This document shows positions 20,517 to 29,664 of a stretch of DNA of 38,296 nucleotides, one piece after another. Source of the DNA: Nitritalea halalkaliphila LW7 (GTDB lineage Bacteria > Bacteroidota > Bacteroidia > Cytophagales > Cyclobacteriaceae); the NCBI RefSeq assembly GCF_000265075.1, contig NZ_AJYA01000041.1, positions 1 through 38,296 of the forward strand. Direction: 5' to 3'. A model generated the notes under the pieces. It saw only the letters and a list, made by a program, of their open reading frames with translations. It was not told the DNA's origin and ran no database searches. The position numbers were made by a program, and so were the translations under genes. The first letter of the stretch is position 1, and every line of letters begins with the position of its first letter.

Positions 20517-21508
20517 TTAGCCCTCCTTTTCATCCGCTGCTGCTCGTCTCAGACGATCATTAATCGCCCTGCCCAAGCCTTCTTCTGGCAACAGTTCCGC
20601 TAAAATCACATCCACCGGCGCTTCGTCTAACTGACGCATTGCGGAAAAAAGATGGTAGGCAGCTTCCTTGTACACCTTGTCCGGGCTTAAATCATGCTGA
20701 AATTCGATATTTTCGAAGGATTTTCCAAAAGTAAGTAAGGCAAAAGATAAATTTTCTTCCTTAGCCTGCTGTATCAACGCAGGCAGCTCCCCCACCCGAA
20801 ACGGTTTGCGCGGCGCGTAGTGGCTCTTTAACATACCTGGAGATTTTGGATTACTCGAACTGTGCTGCATCAGCACCACAGAAGCTCCCAAAGCCTCTTC
20901 GATGGCATCTACTGTCAGGCCTCCTAAACGAAAAACAGTCACCTGATCCCCTTCCATCCCGACGATTGTACTTTCCAGGCCCACATCGGCAGGACCGCCA
21001 TCTAAGATATAGGGAATGGCTTTGCCAGCTGGGCAAAAACATGCTCTGCACGCGTAGGACTGATATACCCAAAAGGATTCGCAGAAGGAGCTGCCAAAGG
21101 AAAAGACAGCCGCCCCAACAGCTCCCGCGTAAGGGGATGTGCAGGAACTCGAATCGCCACCGTATCTAAGCCACTGGTAATCAAATCAGGCACTACCGCC
21201 TTCCGAGGCAGCAGTACGGTCAAAGGCCCCGGCCAAAACGTCTCGGCTAAACGCGCTAAAGGTGCCGGAAAGTCCAGCACCAACTCCTTGGCCGCCTCTA
21301 GATGAGGCACATGCAGAATCAAAGGATCAAAAGCAGGCCTGTTTTTCACCTCAAAAATCTGTGCAGCAGCGACTGCATCTAGCCCATTGGCCGCCAGGCC
21401 GTACACCGTCTCCGTAGGAATCGCTACCAGCTCACCGGCACGTAGCAACTCCTCACAGCGCGCGAGATCAGTCCCGATCTGCGCTTCCATCACTGCTTGC
21501 TTCATCAC
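20517..21508 (-). CDS. tsaC: L-threonylcarbamoyladenylate synthase, Sua5-type (one frame break near 21020)
   Basis: The enzyme makes threonylcarbamoyl-AMP from threonine, bicarbonate and ATP for the t6A37 modification of ANN-decoding tRNAs. The catalytic YrdC domain shows [42 protein letters not shown], the [10 protein letters not shown] strand and [15 protein letters not shown]-terminal Sua5 domain ([15 protein letters not shown], then a Rossmann-like segment) marks the longer Sua5 form; total about 330 residues. The frame breaks near 21020 where QLAKPFPIS should read [20 protein letters not shown]; one base repairs it. The N-terminus overlaps the 3' end of the TPR gene by up to 41 bp; [16 protein letters not shown] at 21490 may be the true start. 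Confidence 0.93.
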
Positions 21509-22223
21509 CGCAGAAATCGTCTATCCAAGTTTTCGCCTCGCTAAAACCTAAGCTCAGCGCCATTTTCAGGTTCGCACAGCCTTCCTGCTTTTGACCAAAG
21601 GCACTTAGCTGCGTAACCCCCAGCAGGTAATGCGCCGGCCCATTATTCGGATCCAAATTCACGGTCTGCACGAGTGCCTGAATGCCATTCACAGCATCGT
21701 TATTGCCTAAAAGTGCTTTGGCACGATTAAAATGTGCTTTGCTATTCTCCGGCGTGGCCTGCAGGGTGAGGTCAAAATTATACACCGCATCCTCATACTC
21801 CTCCATACCTAAAAGCGCCAAGCCGGAATTATAATAAATGTCCACCACACCGGGCTCCATGCTGCGCGCTACATTATAATCCCGCAGCGCATCCTTATAG
21901 TTCTCCATCTCCAAATGGGCATTGCCGCGATTAAAGAAAGGCTTATAGCTGCTGTTATCCCGTGCGATCGCCTGATCGAAGGCCGAAATAGCCGCCTCAT
22001 AGCGCTCCTGCTGGAAAAGTGCTGCCCCCTTTACATTATACGCACGGGCATTTTCTGGATTCATTTCGATGATCCGATCGAAATACTCGATCGCTTTCCC
22101 ATAAGCAGAAATATTCATCTGTTCTAGTCCTGCCTCGAAAAGTTCATCTTCCGAAGGAGAACATGCTGAAAATAATAGGGCAAAAGCCATCAAGAAACCC
22201 AATGTTTGATTGACACGATACAT
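21468..22223 (-). CDS. TPR-repeat lipoprotein
   Basis: I chose the ATG at 22223, giving MYRVNQTLGFLMAFALLFSA followed by Cys, a good lipoprotein signal (lipobox LFSAC); longer starts add a non-signal extension. After the lipid-linked Cys come five to six tetratricopeptide repeats of about 34 residues (for example AIEYFDRIIEMNPENARAYN, AISAFDQAIARDNSSYKPFF, ALRDYNVARSMEPGVVDIYY, AVYNFDLTLQATPENSKAHF). The last, longer repeat (LLGVTQLSAFGQKQEGCANL) resembles Sel1-like ends of Bacteroidetes TPR lipoproteins. About 251 residues. TPRs form protein-binding superhelices, so this is probably a periplasmic scaffold; the partner is unknown. It sits between the thioesterase and tsaC on the same strand. 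Confidence 0.85.
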   Translation of the reverse strand: MYRVNQTLGFLMAFALLFSACSPSEDELFEAGLEQMNISAYGKAIEYFDRIIEMNPENARAYNVKGAALFQQERYEAAISAFDQAIARDNSSYKPFFNRGNAHLEMENYKDALRDYNVARSMEPGVVDIYYNSGLALLGMEEYEDAVYNFDLTLQATPENSKAHFNRAKALLGNNDAVNGIQALVQTVNLDPNNGPAHYLLGVTQLSAFGQKQEGCANLKMALSLGFSEAKTWIDDFCGDEASSDGSADRD

Positions 22224-22254
22224 AAGAAATGCTTTAAAGGTGCAAAGGTACGGA

Positions 22255-22707
22255 TTATTCCGGGCTTTCGGTAGGCTGCTGCATGCGGTCCACATATTCG
22301 GCAGGCACCGGAACCGGCTGCATGGTTTTCATGTCTACACTCACCATAATGGTATGCGCACGCGCAAAAACCTTTTCCTCCCCCTGCGCCGTAAGCCCTA
22401 AGATCACCTGCTCCAGCGTAAAGGAAGAACGCCCTACCTGCGTGCAGCGCACATAACAGACGGGCTGATCCAAGACGTGAATAGGCCGGAAAAAGTCGAT
22501 GTCGATATTGGCGACCACCGAACCGATTTCCAAAATATCCCAGTCACAGACCTTAAAGAGGTACATCGCGCGGGCATGCTCGAAATAATTAAAATAAACC
22601 CCATTATTCACGTGCATATAGCCATCGATATCCGAATAGCGCACCTGAAGGGGCAGCGAAAAAGCAAAAGAAGCTTTCACTTCCTCCACAGAAAGTTTTG
22701 TTGCCAT
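22255..22707 (-). CDS. Acyl-CoA thioesterase, hot-dog fold (YbgC/4-hydroxybenzoyl-CoA thioesterase-like)
   Basis: The 150-residue protein has the signature VRYSDIDGYMHVNNGVYFNY, in which the first Asp of YSDIDGYMHVNN fits the catalytic residue of the 4HBT class. FEHARAMYL and the central VANIDIDFFRPIHVLD strand follow. These enzymes hydrolyse acyl-CoA thioesters in the cytoplasm; the chain preference cannot be read from sequence. The start codon shares one base with the stop of the upstream NUDIX gene (TAATG), indicating coupled translation. Confidence 0.88.
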   Translation of the reverse strand: MATKLSVEEVKASFAFSLPLQVRYSDIDGYMHVNNGVYFNYFEHARAMYLFKVCDWDILEIGSVVANIDIDFFRPIHVLDQPVCYVRCTQVGRSSFTLEQVILGLTAQGEEKVFARAHTIMVSVDMKTMQPVPVPAEYVDRMQQPTESPE

Positions 22708-23258
22708 TAGCGTACAAGTTCTGATTTGCTGGTTTTTTCCAGCATGCGTAAAATAGAGTGATTATGTTTACATAAATCCGGCACGTGGTCAAAGGGAACC
22801 CAAGCCAAATCCATACTTTCTTCACTTAACGTAAGCGGCTCATCGATAGATGCTTCTATCAAATAGCGCACATCATAATGGTAATGCTCTGGCACATTCC
22901 CCCGCTCTGGAATCACGTGACAGTCTAAATCAAAAATATCGTTGCCGACCAGACGTAAGCTGCTCAAGCCACTCTCCTCCTGCGCCTCTTTCATCGCCAC
23001 GGCAGCTAAATCCTCCTCACCATCGGCATGCCCGCCCAGCTGCAGCCAGCGACCTAATTTCCGATGATGCGTCAGCAGCGCATGCGTCCGCTTCTTATTG
23101 ACCACCCAAGCGGAGGCCGTAAAATGCCCCTCCAGCCGCTCGCGAGAGAAAGCCAAAGGATCGTCTAACAAGGCTAAAAAATCGGGCACCCCCGCAGCTT
23201 CCTCCTCGAAAGGACTCCGGTATGCGCTTATCTGTGCTCTTAATTCTGCTCTAGCCAT
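22707..23258 (-). CDS. NUDIX hydrolase
   Basis: The start chosen is ATG at 23258 (MARAELRAQISAYRSPFEEE); an upstream TTG would add five residues but overlaps the previous gene. The protein has about 183 residues. The NUDIX box is GGHADGEEDLAAVAMKEAQE followed by ESGL, which fits G(x5)E(x7)REUxEExGU with Lys in place of Arg. The extended N-terminal region (ASAWVVNKKRTHALLTHHRK) is typical of the larger nucleotide-type NUDIX proteins. It hydrolyses a nucleoside diphosphate linked to some moiety; the substrate is unknown. It starts 5 bp after the upstream gene's stop and overlaps the thioesterase start by one base, so these minus-strand genes look co-transcribed. Confidence 0.9.
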   Translation of the reverse strand: MARAELRAQISAYRSPFEEEAAGVPDFLALLDDPLAFSRERLEGHFTASAWVVNKKRTHALLTHHRKLGRWLQLGGHADGEEDLAAVAMKEAQEESGLSSLRLVGNDIFDLDCHVIPERGNVPEHYHYDVRYLIEASIDEPLTLSEESMDLAWVPFDHVPDLCKHNHSILRMLEKTSKSELVR

Positions 23259-23262
23259 ACAT

Positions 23263-23850
23263 TTATTTTTCAAATAAGACCTCTATAAAGTCATCAAAGG
23301 ACCGGGCCTCCTGATACAAATGATCCGAATATACCGTCACCATCAGCTTCAGAAAACTGGGCTTGTCATCTACCGTGATCTTTTCTACGCTGATATTACC
23401 GTACAACTGATCGATTTTCTCACTTAAATCCGCCGCACTTAGCGGAGGCTTGAAATAGTATTTTTCCGTTGTTTGTACTTGATTATTAATCTCTCGCATC
23501 TTCCGATCTAAGCTTACCTGCCGGTAGCCCATCGCCTTGATTTTGCGCCCCAGCGCAAAGAAAATGTGAGAAAAAGCCTCTGGAGTAAGCGGAGACTCAT
23601 AGGTAACAGCAAAACCATTTGCATAAGGTGTACGCAGGAGATGAACCTCAGGTTTGCTACTCATCCCGGATGTTTTAAAATGGTAATTCTTCTGAATCAA
23701 ATCCATATAATAGGCACCCTCTTCTCCATCGAGCCATTCTTCTAAGGCCGCCTGCTGCCCCTCACTGCGCGTAAAGTTCTCCTTCACGTTTAAAGGCTGC
23801 TTTTTAGGGAATAACTTGCCGAATAAGTCGTCTATAAATGATCCTGCCAT
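23263..23850 (-). CDS. Conserved-looking cytoplasmic protein of unknown function
   Basis: An intact frame of 195 residues starting MAGSFIDDLFGKLFPKKQPL, with no signal peptide and no membrane segment. The protein mixes acidic and aromatic stretches (EEWLDGEEGAYYMDLIQKNY, FAVTYESPLTPEAFSHIFFA) and ends in EARSFDDFIEVLFEK. I recognise no domain. It begins 2 bp after the recQ stop (TAAGCATG) and ends just before the NUDIX gene, so it belongs to the same transcription unit. A housekeeping-type hypothetical protein is likely; no function is proposed. Confidence 0.7.
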   Translation of the reverse strand: MAGSFIDDLFGKLFPKKQPLNVKENFTRSEGQQAALEEWLDGEEGAYYMDLIQKNYHFKTSGMSSKPEVHLLRTPYANGFAVTYESPLTPEAFSHIFFALGRKIKAMGYRQVSLDRKMREINNQVQTTEKYYFKPPLSAADLSEKIDQLYGNISVEKITVDDKPSFLKLMVTVYSDHLYQEARSFDDFIEVLFEK

Positions 23851-23852
23851 GC

Positions 23853-25771
23853 TTATGCTTTTAGCTGATACGCGTCGAGCCCGACACGCTGCACTACCTC
23901 TTCCTCCTCTAACTGCCGCAGAAGCTGTAACACCCAGGCTCGGGAGTTAAACTTGCTTTTGTTAACAGCTCCTCTAAAGCTAACGTTCCACCTTCCTGTA
24001 AAGTTGCCAGCAATGCCTCGCGCGCCGCTACCCCTTCCTGCTTGACCTGCCGCTTTTTTCGCAGGCAAACATCACAAACACCACAGCCTACCCGCGTCTC
24101 CTCTCCGAAGTACTCCGAAATAAAATTGGCCCGACACATGTCCTCCTGCTCACAATACCGAATCATGGCCTGCGCTTTTTCCCGCACCAACTCCCGCCGC
24201 TGTCGGATCCTTTCGGCCTGCAGCGGAAGCTTGCCCGCATCATAGCGCGCCGTCAGAAAGGTAATCTGAGGACTGTCCTTGCGCGGATTATAATCGATAA
24301 TCCCCTTATTCGCTAAGGACTCGAGCTGCTCCCTCAGAGCCTTCGGGCTGACGCCCAAAGCAGCCGCCAAGCGCTCCTCATGGAAGTTAATATAATCCAC
24401 AAACAACTCCCCCCCGTAAAAGCGTAGCAGCAACTTGATCAACGCATCCAAGCGCTCATGACGCACCTGAAACTCATACAGCTGCCCATGATCCACTAAA
24501 AAGCGCAAACTGGGCGAGGCGTAAAAGCTCTCGTTCATCAAGATAAAGCCTTCCTCCTGCAGCACACGAATCGCATGGTAACACTGTAAGGGTTCCAATC
24601 CATAGGTGTCCGAAAAGGTCTGAATGTTAAAATCGTAATGCACCAAAAGCGAACTGCCTACCGCTATCCGGTAGTAATTCGCAAGGGACTGGTACACCTT
24701 GCGGATATAGCTGATTTCCGGATAGGTCTGATCGGCACGCTCTGCCAGCGTTTTCAGGTCATTCGCGTGCACCAATAACACCCCATACGCCAAGAGCTCA
24801 TCGCGTCCCGCTCGACCAGCTTCCTGATAATAATTCTCCAAGTTCTCGGGCAGGTCCAGATGAATCACCACCCGCACATCTCCCTTATCGATTCCCATCC
24901 CGAAAGCATTGGTAGAAACCATCACCCGCACATCGCCACGCTTCCACGCCTCCTGCCTCCGACCACGCTCCTCACCATCCAGGCCAGCGTGATAGAAGGT
25001 GGCGGAGACCCCAAGCCGCTGCAGATGCTCGGCGATATCCCGTGTTCCTCTACGATTTCGTAAATAGATAATAGCAGAACCTGGCACCCGCGCTAAAATC
25101 TCCAGCGCCTTTTCTACTTTGTTCTCGACATGCCGCACACTATAAGATAAGTTCTTACGCGAAAAAGACTTCACGAAGACCCTCGGATTTTCCAGTGCCA
25201 GCTTCTCTATAATGTCCTCACGCACCTTCAGGGTAGCAGAGGCCGTCAGCGCTATGCAGGGCACCCCGGGATGAAGTGGACGGATCGCAGCGATTTCTAA
25301 ATAAGGCGGGCGAAAATCATAGCCCCACTGCGAGATACAGTGCGACTCATCGATGGCCAGCAAGCCCACCTTCATCTGCTGATACCGCGCCAGAAAGAGG
25401 TCCGACTTCAGACGCTCCGGAGAAACATATAGAAACTTGTACCCCCCATAAATACAATTATCCAAGGTCACATCGATCTCCTGCTTGCTCATCCCCGAAT
25501 AAATGGCCGCCGCCTTGATCCCGCGCTTCTTCAGATTATCCACCTGATCCTTCATCAGCGCCACCAGCGGGCTGACCACCAAGCAAATCCCCTCCTTTGC
25601 CAGCGCGGGCACCTGAAAACAGATCGACTTACCCCCACCCGTGGGCAAAAGCGCCAGCACATCCGAGCCTTCCAGCACCGAACAGACAATATCCAGCTGC
25701 CCAGGTCGAAAATCCTGGTAACCAAATGTATCCCGTAGCACCTGCAAGGCCTGACTTTTATATGCCGACAT
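23853..25771 (-). CDS. recQ: ATP-dependent DNA helicase RecQ family (one frame break near 23950)
   Basis: This is a 3'-5' superfamily 2 DNA helicase acting in recombination and repair. In order: motif 0/I with FGYQDFRPGQLDIV and LALLPTGGGKSICFQVPAL (Walker A), motif Ia VVSPLVALMKDQV, motif II IDESHCISQWGYDFRP, motif III ALTASA, motifs IV-VI including VMVSTNAFGMGIDKGDVR and YYQEAGRAGRD. The RecQ zinc-binding region carries the Cys series YCEQEDMC and GCGVCDVC. A C-terminal winged-helix region is degraded by a frame break: LLTKASL should run on as FNSRAWVLQLLRQLEEEEVV and RVGLDAYQLKA, ending at 23853. Repaired length is about 639 residues, of the shorter Bacteroidetes type without an obvious HRDC domain. 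It is followed within 2 bp by the unknown 195-residue gene. Confidence 0.93.
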
Positions 25772-25789
25772 CTCGATTCGTTTATTTGC

Positions 25790-26569
25790 CTACCAAAGCG
25801 GCTTTTCCTTCGCCAAAAATGCGGCTATCCCTTTCTTACAATCCTCCGTGCCACGCGCATGGGCATTTACCTCCGCCGCATGCTGTAAGGCCTCCCCTAT
25901 CGGCAAATGCTGCACCTCCGCCAGCATCTTCTTGGTCAGCGCCATGGCCGTACCGGAATTTTGACTAATGAGCAGCTGCGCAAAAGACTCCACTCTCTCC
26001 ATCAACTCCTCCGCAGGAACCACCTCACCGATCATTCCGACCGCCTGAGCAGCATGCGCATCGATTAATTCTGCCCCTAACAGCAATTTGCGCGCAGCGC
26101 CTTCCCCGATCTTTTTCACTAAAAAGACCATCACAATCGCAGGCACAAAACCAATGCGCACTTCCGTATAACCAAACAAGGCCTCAGGAACAGCAAAGGA
26201 GAAGTCGCAGACCGCAGCCAAGCCGCATCCTCCTGCCAGAGCATGCCCCTGAACAGCCGCGATAATCACCTTAGGATAGGTATAGATGCGCTCGAAAAGT
26301 GCCTTCAGCAAAGCACTATCCGCTAAATTCTCCTCATAGGTATTGGTCTGCATCTGCTGCAGAGAAGCTAAATCCGCCCCGGAACAGAAGGCCTTGCCCG
26401 CAGCGCGTAGCACGATGACCTTGGCCTCCGCTTCCTCCTCACAGAGCGTGAGCGCCTGGTCGATGGCCTGCACCATTTCGGCATTTAAGGCATTGCGTTT
26501 CTCTGGTCGGTTTAAGGTGATAAATCCGATACGATCTCTAATCTCTACCTGTACGATAGCGTCTTTCAT
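25790..26569 (-). CDS. Enoyl-CoA hydratase/isomerase (crotonase) family protein, possibly methylglutaconyl-CoA hydratase
   Basis: It is intact, 259 residues. The crotonase fold is shown by LNRPEKRNALNAEMV, the CoA-binding LRAAGKAFCSGADLASLQQM, the oxyanion-hole region VQGHALAGGCGLAAVCDFSF and FGYTEVRIGFVPA. The second catalytic Glu (in TEVRIGF) is present, but where hydratases usually have the first catalytic Glu (GGGCELA) this protein has GGCGLA. That pattern occurs in branched-chain/leucine catabolism and isomerase-like relatives, so true hydration activity is uncertain. It lies 18 bp upstream of recQ on the same strand. Confidence 0.85.
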   Translation of the reverse strand: MKDAIVQVEIRDRIGFITLNRPEKRNALNAEMVQAIDQALTLCEEEAEAKVIVLRAAGKAFCSGADLASLQQMQTNTYEENLADSALLKALFERIYTYPKVIIAAVQGHALAGGCGLAAVCDFSFAVPEALFGYTEVRIGFVPAIVMVFLVKKIGEGAARKLLLGAELIDAHAAQAVGMIGEVVPAEELMERVESFAQLLISQNSGTAMALTKKMLAEVQHLPIGEALQHAAEVNAHARGTEDCKKGIAAFLAKEKPLW

Positions 26570-26590
26570 AACTCTTTCACGATTAAATTT

Positions 26591-26602
26591 GGGCTTAAGC
26601 CC
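26591..26602. promoter_or_regulatory. 12-bp palindrome upstream of the enoyl-CoA hydratase gene
   Basis: GGGCTTAAGCCC is a perfect palindrome, 22 bp before the start of the crotonase gene and 57 bp after the comEC stop. It could be an operator, but there is no other support. Confidence 0.25.
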
Positions 26603-26658
26603 TGAAATTACGATTTTTTTCCCTCTTCCTACCTGCTCCTGCTAGCCCCAAGCAGAAT

Positions 26659-28534
26659 TTAAGGTAATTTTTCGTCCCGCTGAACGTGTCCTTGTGCCTC
26701 CTCTGGTTTTTCTAATGGTTTCAGTTGCCCGCTGGGCAAAAGGCTGTACAGCTGCCCCTCCCGCTCTAAGAGCTGCCCCCTTGCCACAGGGAAAGCCTGC
26801 CGCACCAGCCAAGGATGCACAGCAAAGCGCTGCTCCTCAGCAGGAAGCGCCCACGCATACAACCAAAAGCGCCCTTGCTGCCAGTAGCCCCAAGCTTCAC
26901 CCTCACGCACCTGCCAGCGCTGCTCCTGCAGGCTTTCCGACACAGGGCGCTCCCGGGTACGCAGTAGCAGATCGAGGCACTGGCCTACAGGCCACAGGAA
27001 AGCCACAAAGCAAGCAAGAAGCACACTACGCTTCCGTAACTTCCCGAGCAGCTGCAGGATCAGCAGCAGCGCCCCCACATACAAGACCTGCTGAAGCGGG
27101 CTTAAAAAGAGATGGTCCAGCTGAGCATAAGGCAAAGCCTCAATCTGAAACACCATATAATTAAACAACTGAATCACCCGCTGGAGCACATAGGCCAAGA
27201 GTTTTGCCAAGCCCTCCCACCAAGAAAAAAGCAGTAAAGGCAGGCCCAAACCCATAATCACAAAGGCCCCCGGGATGACGATGACATTGGTCAACAGGAA
27301 GTACGTTGGAAAAACATGAAAATAGGCCGCCGTAAGCGGGTAAGTACCGATCTGCGCGGCCACACTCACGCAGGTCAACTCCCACAGCGGGCGCAAGTAA
27401 GCGGGCGGCGCTGCCCATAACCGCGTCAGAAGCGGCTGTACATAGAGAATCCCCAAAACCGCCGCATACGATAGCTGAAAGCCCAGTGAGAACAAGAGCG
27501 AAGGCTGCCAAGCCAGCAGCAGCAAGGCGGAAAGAAAGACTGCATGTACCCCTTTTTGGGGCCTACGCCCCACCTTACTGAGTGCCATCAGGCTGAACAT
27601 CAGCGCCGAACGCTGCACGGAAGGAGAGCCTCCCGTCAGGCCCGCATAGAGCCAGATCAGCCCCACCACAGCGAGTACATAAACGAAACGCCAGCGCTTG
27701 GGGACACGCTCCGGCGGGAGCAAAAGGAAGAAAAACCCGTAGACCAAGCCCACATGCAAGCCCGAGACGGCCAGGACATGCATGGCACCAGCCGCTGCAT
27801 AGGCCGCCGACAGCTCGCGATCCATCGTCCGCTTCTCCCCCAGCAGGAGGCTCGCGCCACCTGTTGGACGAAAATATCTTCCGCCAAGTACCGCTGCAGC
27901 GCTGCCTCGAGCCACGCCGATAGCCTTTCCAGCGGAAAAAAACCGCGGCCAGGCAGGCGCCAGAAAGCCTCCGGATAGAGCGCCCCCTCTAGCCCATTAT
28001 ACGTCTGGAAACGCTTATAATCAAAAGCATACGGATTTTCAGCCGCCCGAAACGGACGACGCACACCACGTACCAGCAGCCGATCCCCCGCCTGCAGGAG
28101 GCTATCCTTCTCATAGAACAGCAGCTCCTGCACGCTTTTTTGCCAAGGAGCCTCCTCAGAGGGTTTCACGCGCAGCGTCCGCGCCCGATACTCCTTTCTG
28201 TACCCCCGATCGAGCACGGAAGAGCGAATTTCCACGATAAACAAGCCCTCGAGCGGCTCCTCCTCCGGTTCCCTTTGCGCCTGGCGCAAAAAATAAGGCC
28301 TAAAAGAAGAAAAACCGCAGAAATCCCAACCTGCCGCAGGCGCATACGCCAACGTAGATAAACAGGCGGAAGAAAACTGCTGAAAAGAAGCAAGCAAAGC
28401 GGAGCCAATGCCCAAAACAGTGCAATAGGGCTGCTAAACAGCTCCAGGAGGGCATACGGCATGAGCTGCGCCAAGCAGTACCCCCCCAATAGCAGGAGTA
28501 AAAGACGAAAAAGGCGAAAAATCCCTTGAGCCAT
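26659..28534 (-). CDS. comEC: ComEC/Rec2 family competence channel protein (frame breaks near 28310 and 27870)
   Basis: ComEC moves transforming single-stranded DNA across the inner membrane. The N-terminus has several hydrophobic segments (FRLLLLLLGGYCLAQLM, LFWALAPLCLLLF), followed by a DUF4131-like soluble region (RLLVRGVRRPFRAAENPYAF, FDYKRFQTYNGLEGALYP). The competence domain starts with the hallmark AYAAAGAMHVLAVSGLHVGL and continues through about eight membrane segments (VYGFFFLLLPP, GIWLYAGLTGGSPSVQRSAL-like region, FSLGFQLSYAAVLGILYVQP). There is no metallo-beta-lactamase domain at the C-terminus, common in this phylum. Two single-base breaks split the N-terminal half into three frames. 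Repaired length is about 625 residues. The ATG lies two bases after the T tract of the upstream terminator, so the true start or leader is unusual. Confidence 0.88.
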
Positions 28535-28536
28535 AG

Positions 28537-28573
28537 AAAAAAAAATCTTCCTCCAAAGGTACAGGAGGAAGAT
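28537..28573 (-). terminator. Rho-independent terminator between the outer-membrane barrel gene and comEC
   Basis: A perfect 10-bp stem (ATCTTCCTCC and GGAGGAAGAT, 28545-28554 and 28564-28573) has a 9-nt loop and is followed on the minus strand by eight or more T. A second, bulged stem-loop lies upstream of it (28584-28623). The T tract ends two bases from the comEC start codon. Confidence 0.75.
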
Positions 28574-28657
28574 CTTTTAGTCGGGAAATAAACGCTTCTC
28601 TCGAATAAAAAGCGATTTATTTCAAAGGAATGTGGATAGGCTACGAGTACTACTCAC

Positions 28658-29188
28658 TTAAAAACGATAGCCCACAGAAAGGCCTGCCTTAAATTCTACA
28701 GGAGAAAAACGCTCGTTCGAATCCTCTCCAAAACCTCGTGAGATATTTACGAATGGTCCTACGGCAAATTTATTATCGAACACCCACTTATAGCCAGCCC
28801 CTAAACCAAGGAAAAAGCCATTTAGACTCGTGACCTCTAAGGAAGTGCCTTCCACCTCCGTAAAGTCACCAAAACGGTACTTGATAAATGGGAACAAGTA
28901 AAAACCGGTTTGGCCATCGTTATCAAAATAAAAGTTGTAGGCCACTAAAATCGAGGTCGCGTTAAAGTTACGGTCACCAGACTGTGTGCGGTACGCAAAA
29001 CGATCATTGATATGAATTTCCGCCGAAAGCGACTGATCTGGCGCAATAAAGTGCTCATAACCAAGCTCTACAGAACCCAGTAAAATCGTGTTGAGAAAAT
29101 TAATTTTGGCCTCACCGATCTGGTCTTGGGCCTGTGCTAAGAAGCTACAACTTAAAAAGAGGGCAACTACTGCTACAAATTTTTTCAT
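28658..29188 (-). CDS. Outer-membrane beta-barrel protein
   Basis: The 176-residue protein starts with a signal peptide (MKKFVAVVALFLSCSFLAQA, cleaved before QDQIGE). The mature part alternates hydrophobic and polar residues in short strands (TILLGSVELGYEHFIAPDQS, SILVAYNFYFDNDGQTGFYL, FFLGLGAGYKWVFDNKFAVG) and ends in a terminal Phe (LSVGYRF), the classic barrel-assembly signal. This fits an eight-stranded DUF3575/porin-like barrel. The frame is intact. A candidate promoter TATTTTTG matches the Bacteroidetes -7 consensus (29214-29221), about 25 bp before the start. Function beyond being an outer-membrane protein is unknown. Confidence 0.82.
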   Translation of the reverse strand: MKKFVAVVALFLSCSFLAQAQDQIGEAKINFLNTILLGSVELGYEHFIAPDQSLSAEIHINDRFAYRTQSGDRNFNATSILVAYNFYFDNDGQTGFYLFPFIKYRFGDFTEVEGTSLEVTSLNGFFLGLGAGYKWVFDNKFAVGPFVNISRGFGEDSNERFSPVEFKAGLSVGYRF

Positions 29189-29201
29189 AGGTCTCGTTTT
29201 T

Positions 29202-29664
29202 TTAATCTTCGGACAAAAATAATTCCATTTTATAATGTTCGATGTCGCATTCTATAAATAAATCCCCTTTGGCTGAAAGCCATGCCGCGCGTAGAGCGAC
29301 ATCGCCGGCAGCTGCGCGTGCATATACAGGCAGAGCGGGCGCTCCGACACCGCTGCGGCCACATCCTGCACCACTGCCGCCACGAGGCACTTCCAGCGCC
29401 AGCATTCCGGGCCTCCCGCAGCACCGCAAACCGCTCCAGCTTCACGCCGTTTTCGGTTTTGCGCCAGCGCGCCGTCCCGATCGCCTTCCCCTCCAGCAGG
29501 GCCAGAAAATGCCGCGAGCTGTCTTCGAAGGCATCGTACTCCTCCTCAGGAGCCACTTCCTGCTCGATCACGAACACCTTTTCACGAATCTCAAAGGCTC
29601 TTTTCAGGTCCTCCGGGCTTTGAATCACCTGAACGGTAACGGGGCTTTGACTGCTGCTGCTCAT
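29202..29664 (-). CDS. GNAT-family N-acetyltransferase (frame breaks near 29400 and 29264)
   Basis: The N-terminal part reads [40 protein letters not shown], then [20 protein letters not shown] and [15 protein letters not shown], the acetyl-CoA-binding strand and loop of a GNAT fold. The expected next part is found in another frame from about 29400 ([35 protein letters not shown]), the typical ylHAQlpaxxlYexxGF motif. A second shift in a G4 run near 29264 gives [18 protein letters not shown] and the stop at 29202. Repaired length is about 154 residues, similar to the ElaA-like or generic GNAT class. The substrate is unknown. The start lies inside the phoH 3' end (about 74 bp overlap). Confidence 0.85.

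Noticed and set aside
26694..27164. 156-codon plus-strand frame
   Set aside because: Antisense to the comEC membrane domain; Ala/Pro-rich shadow.
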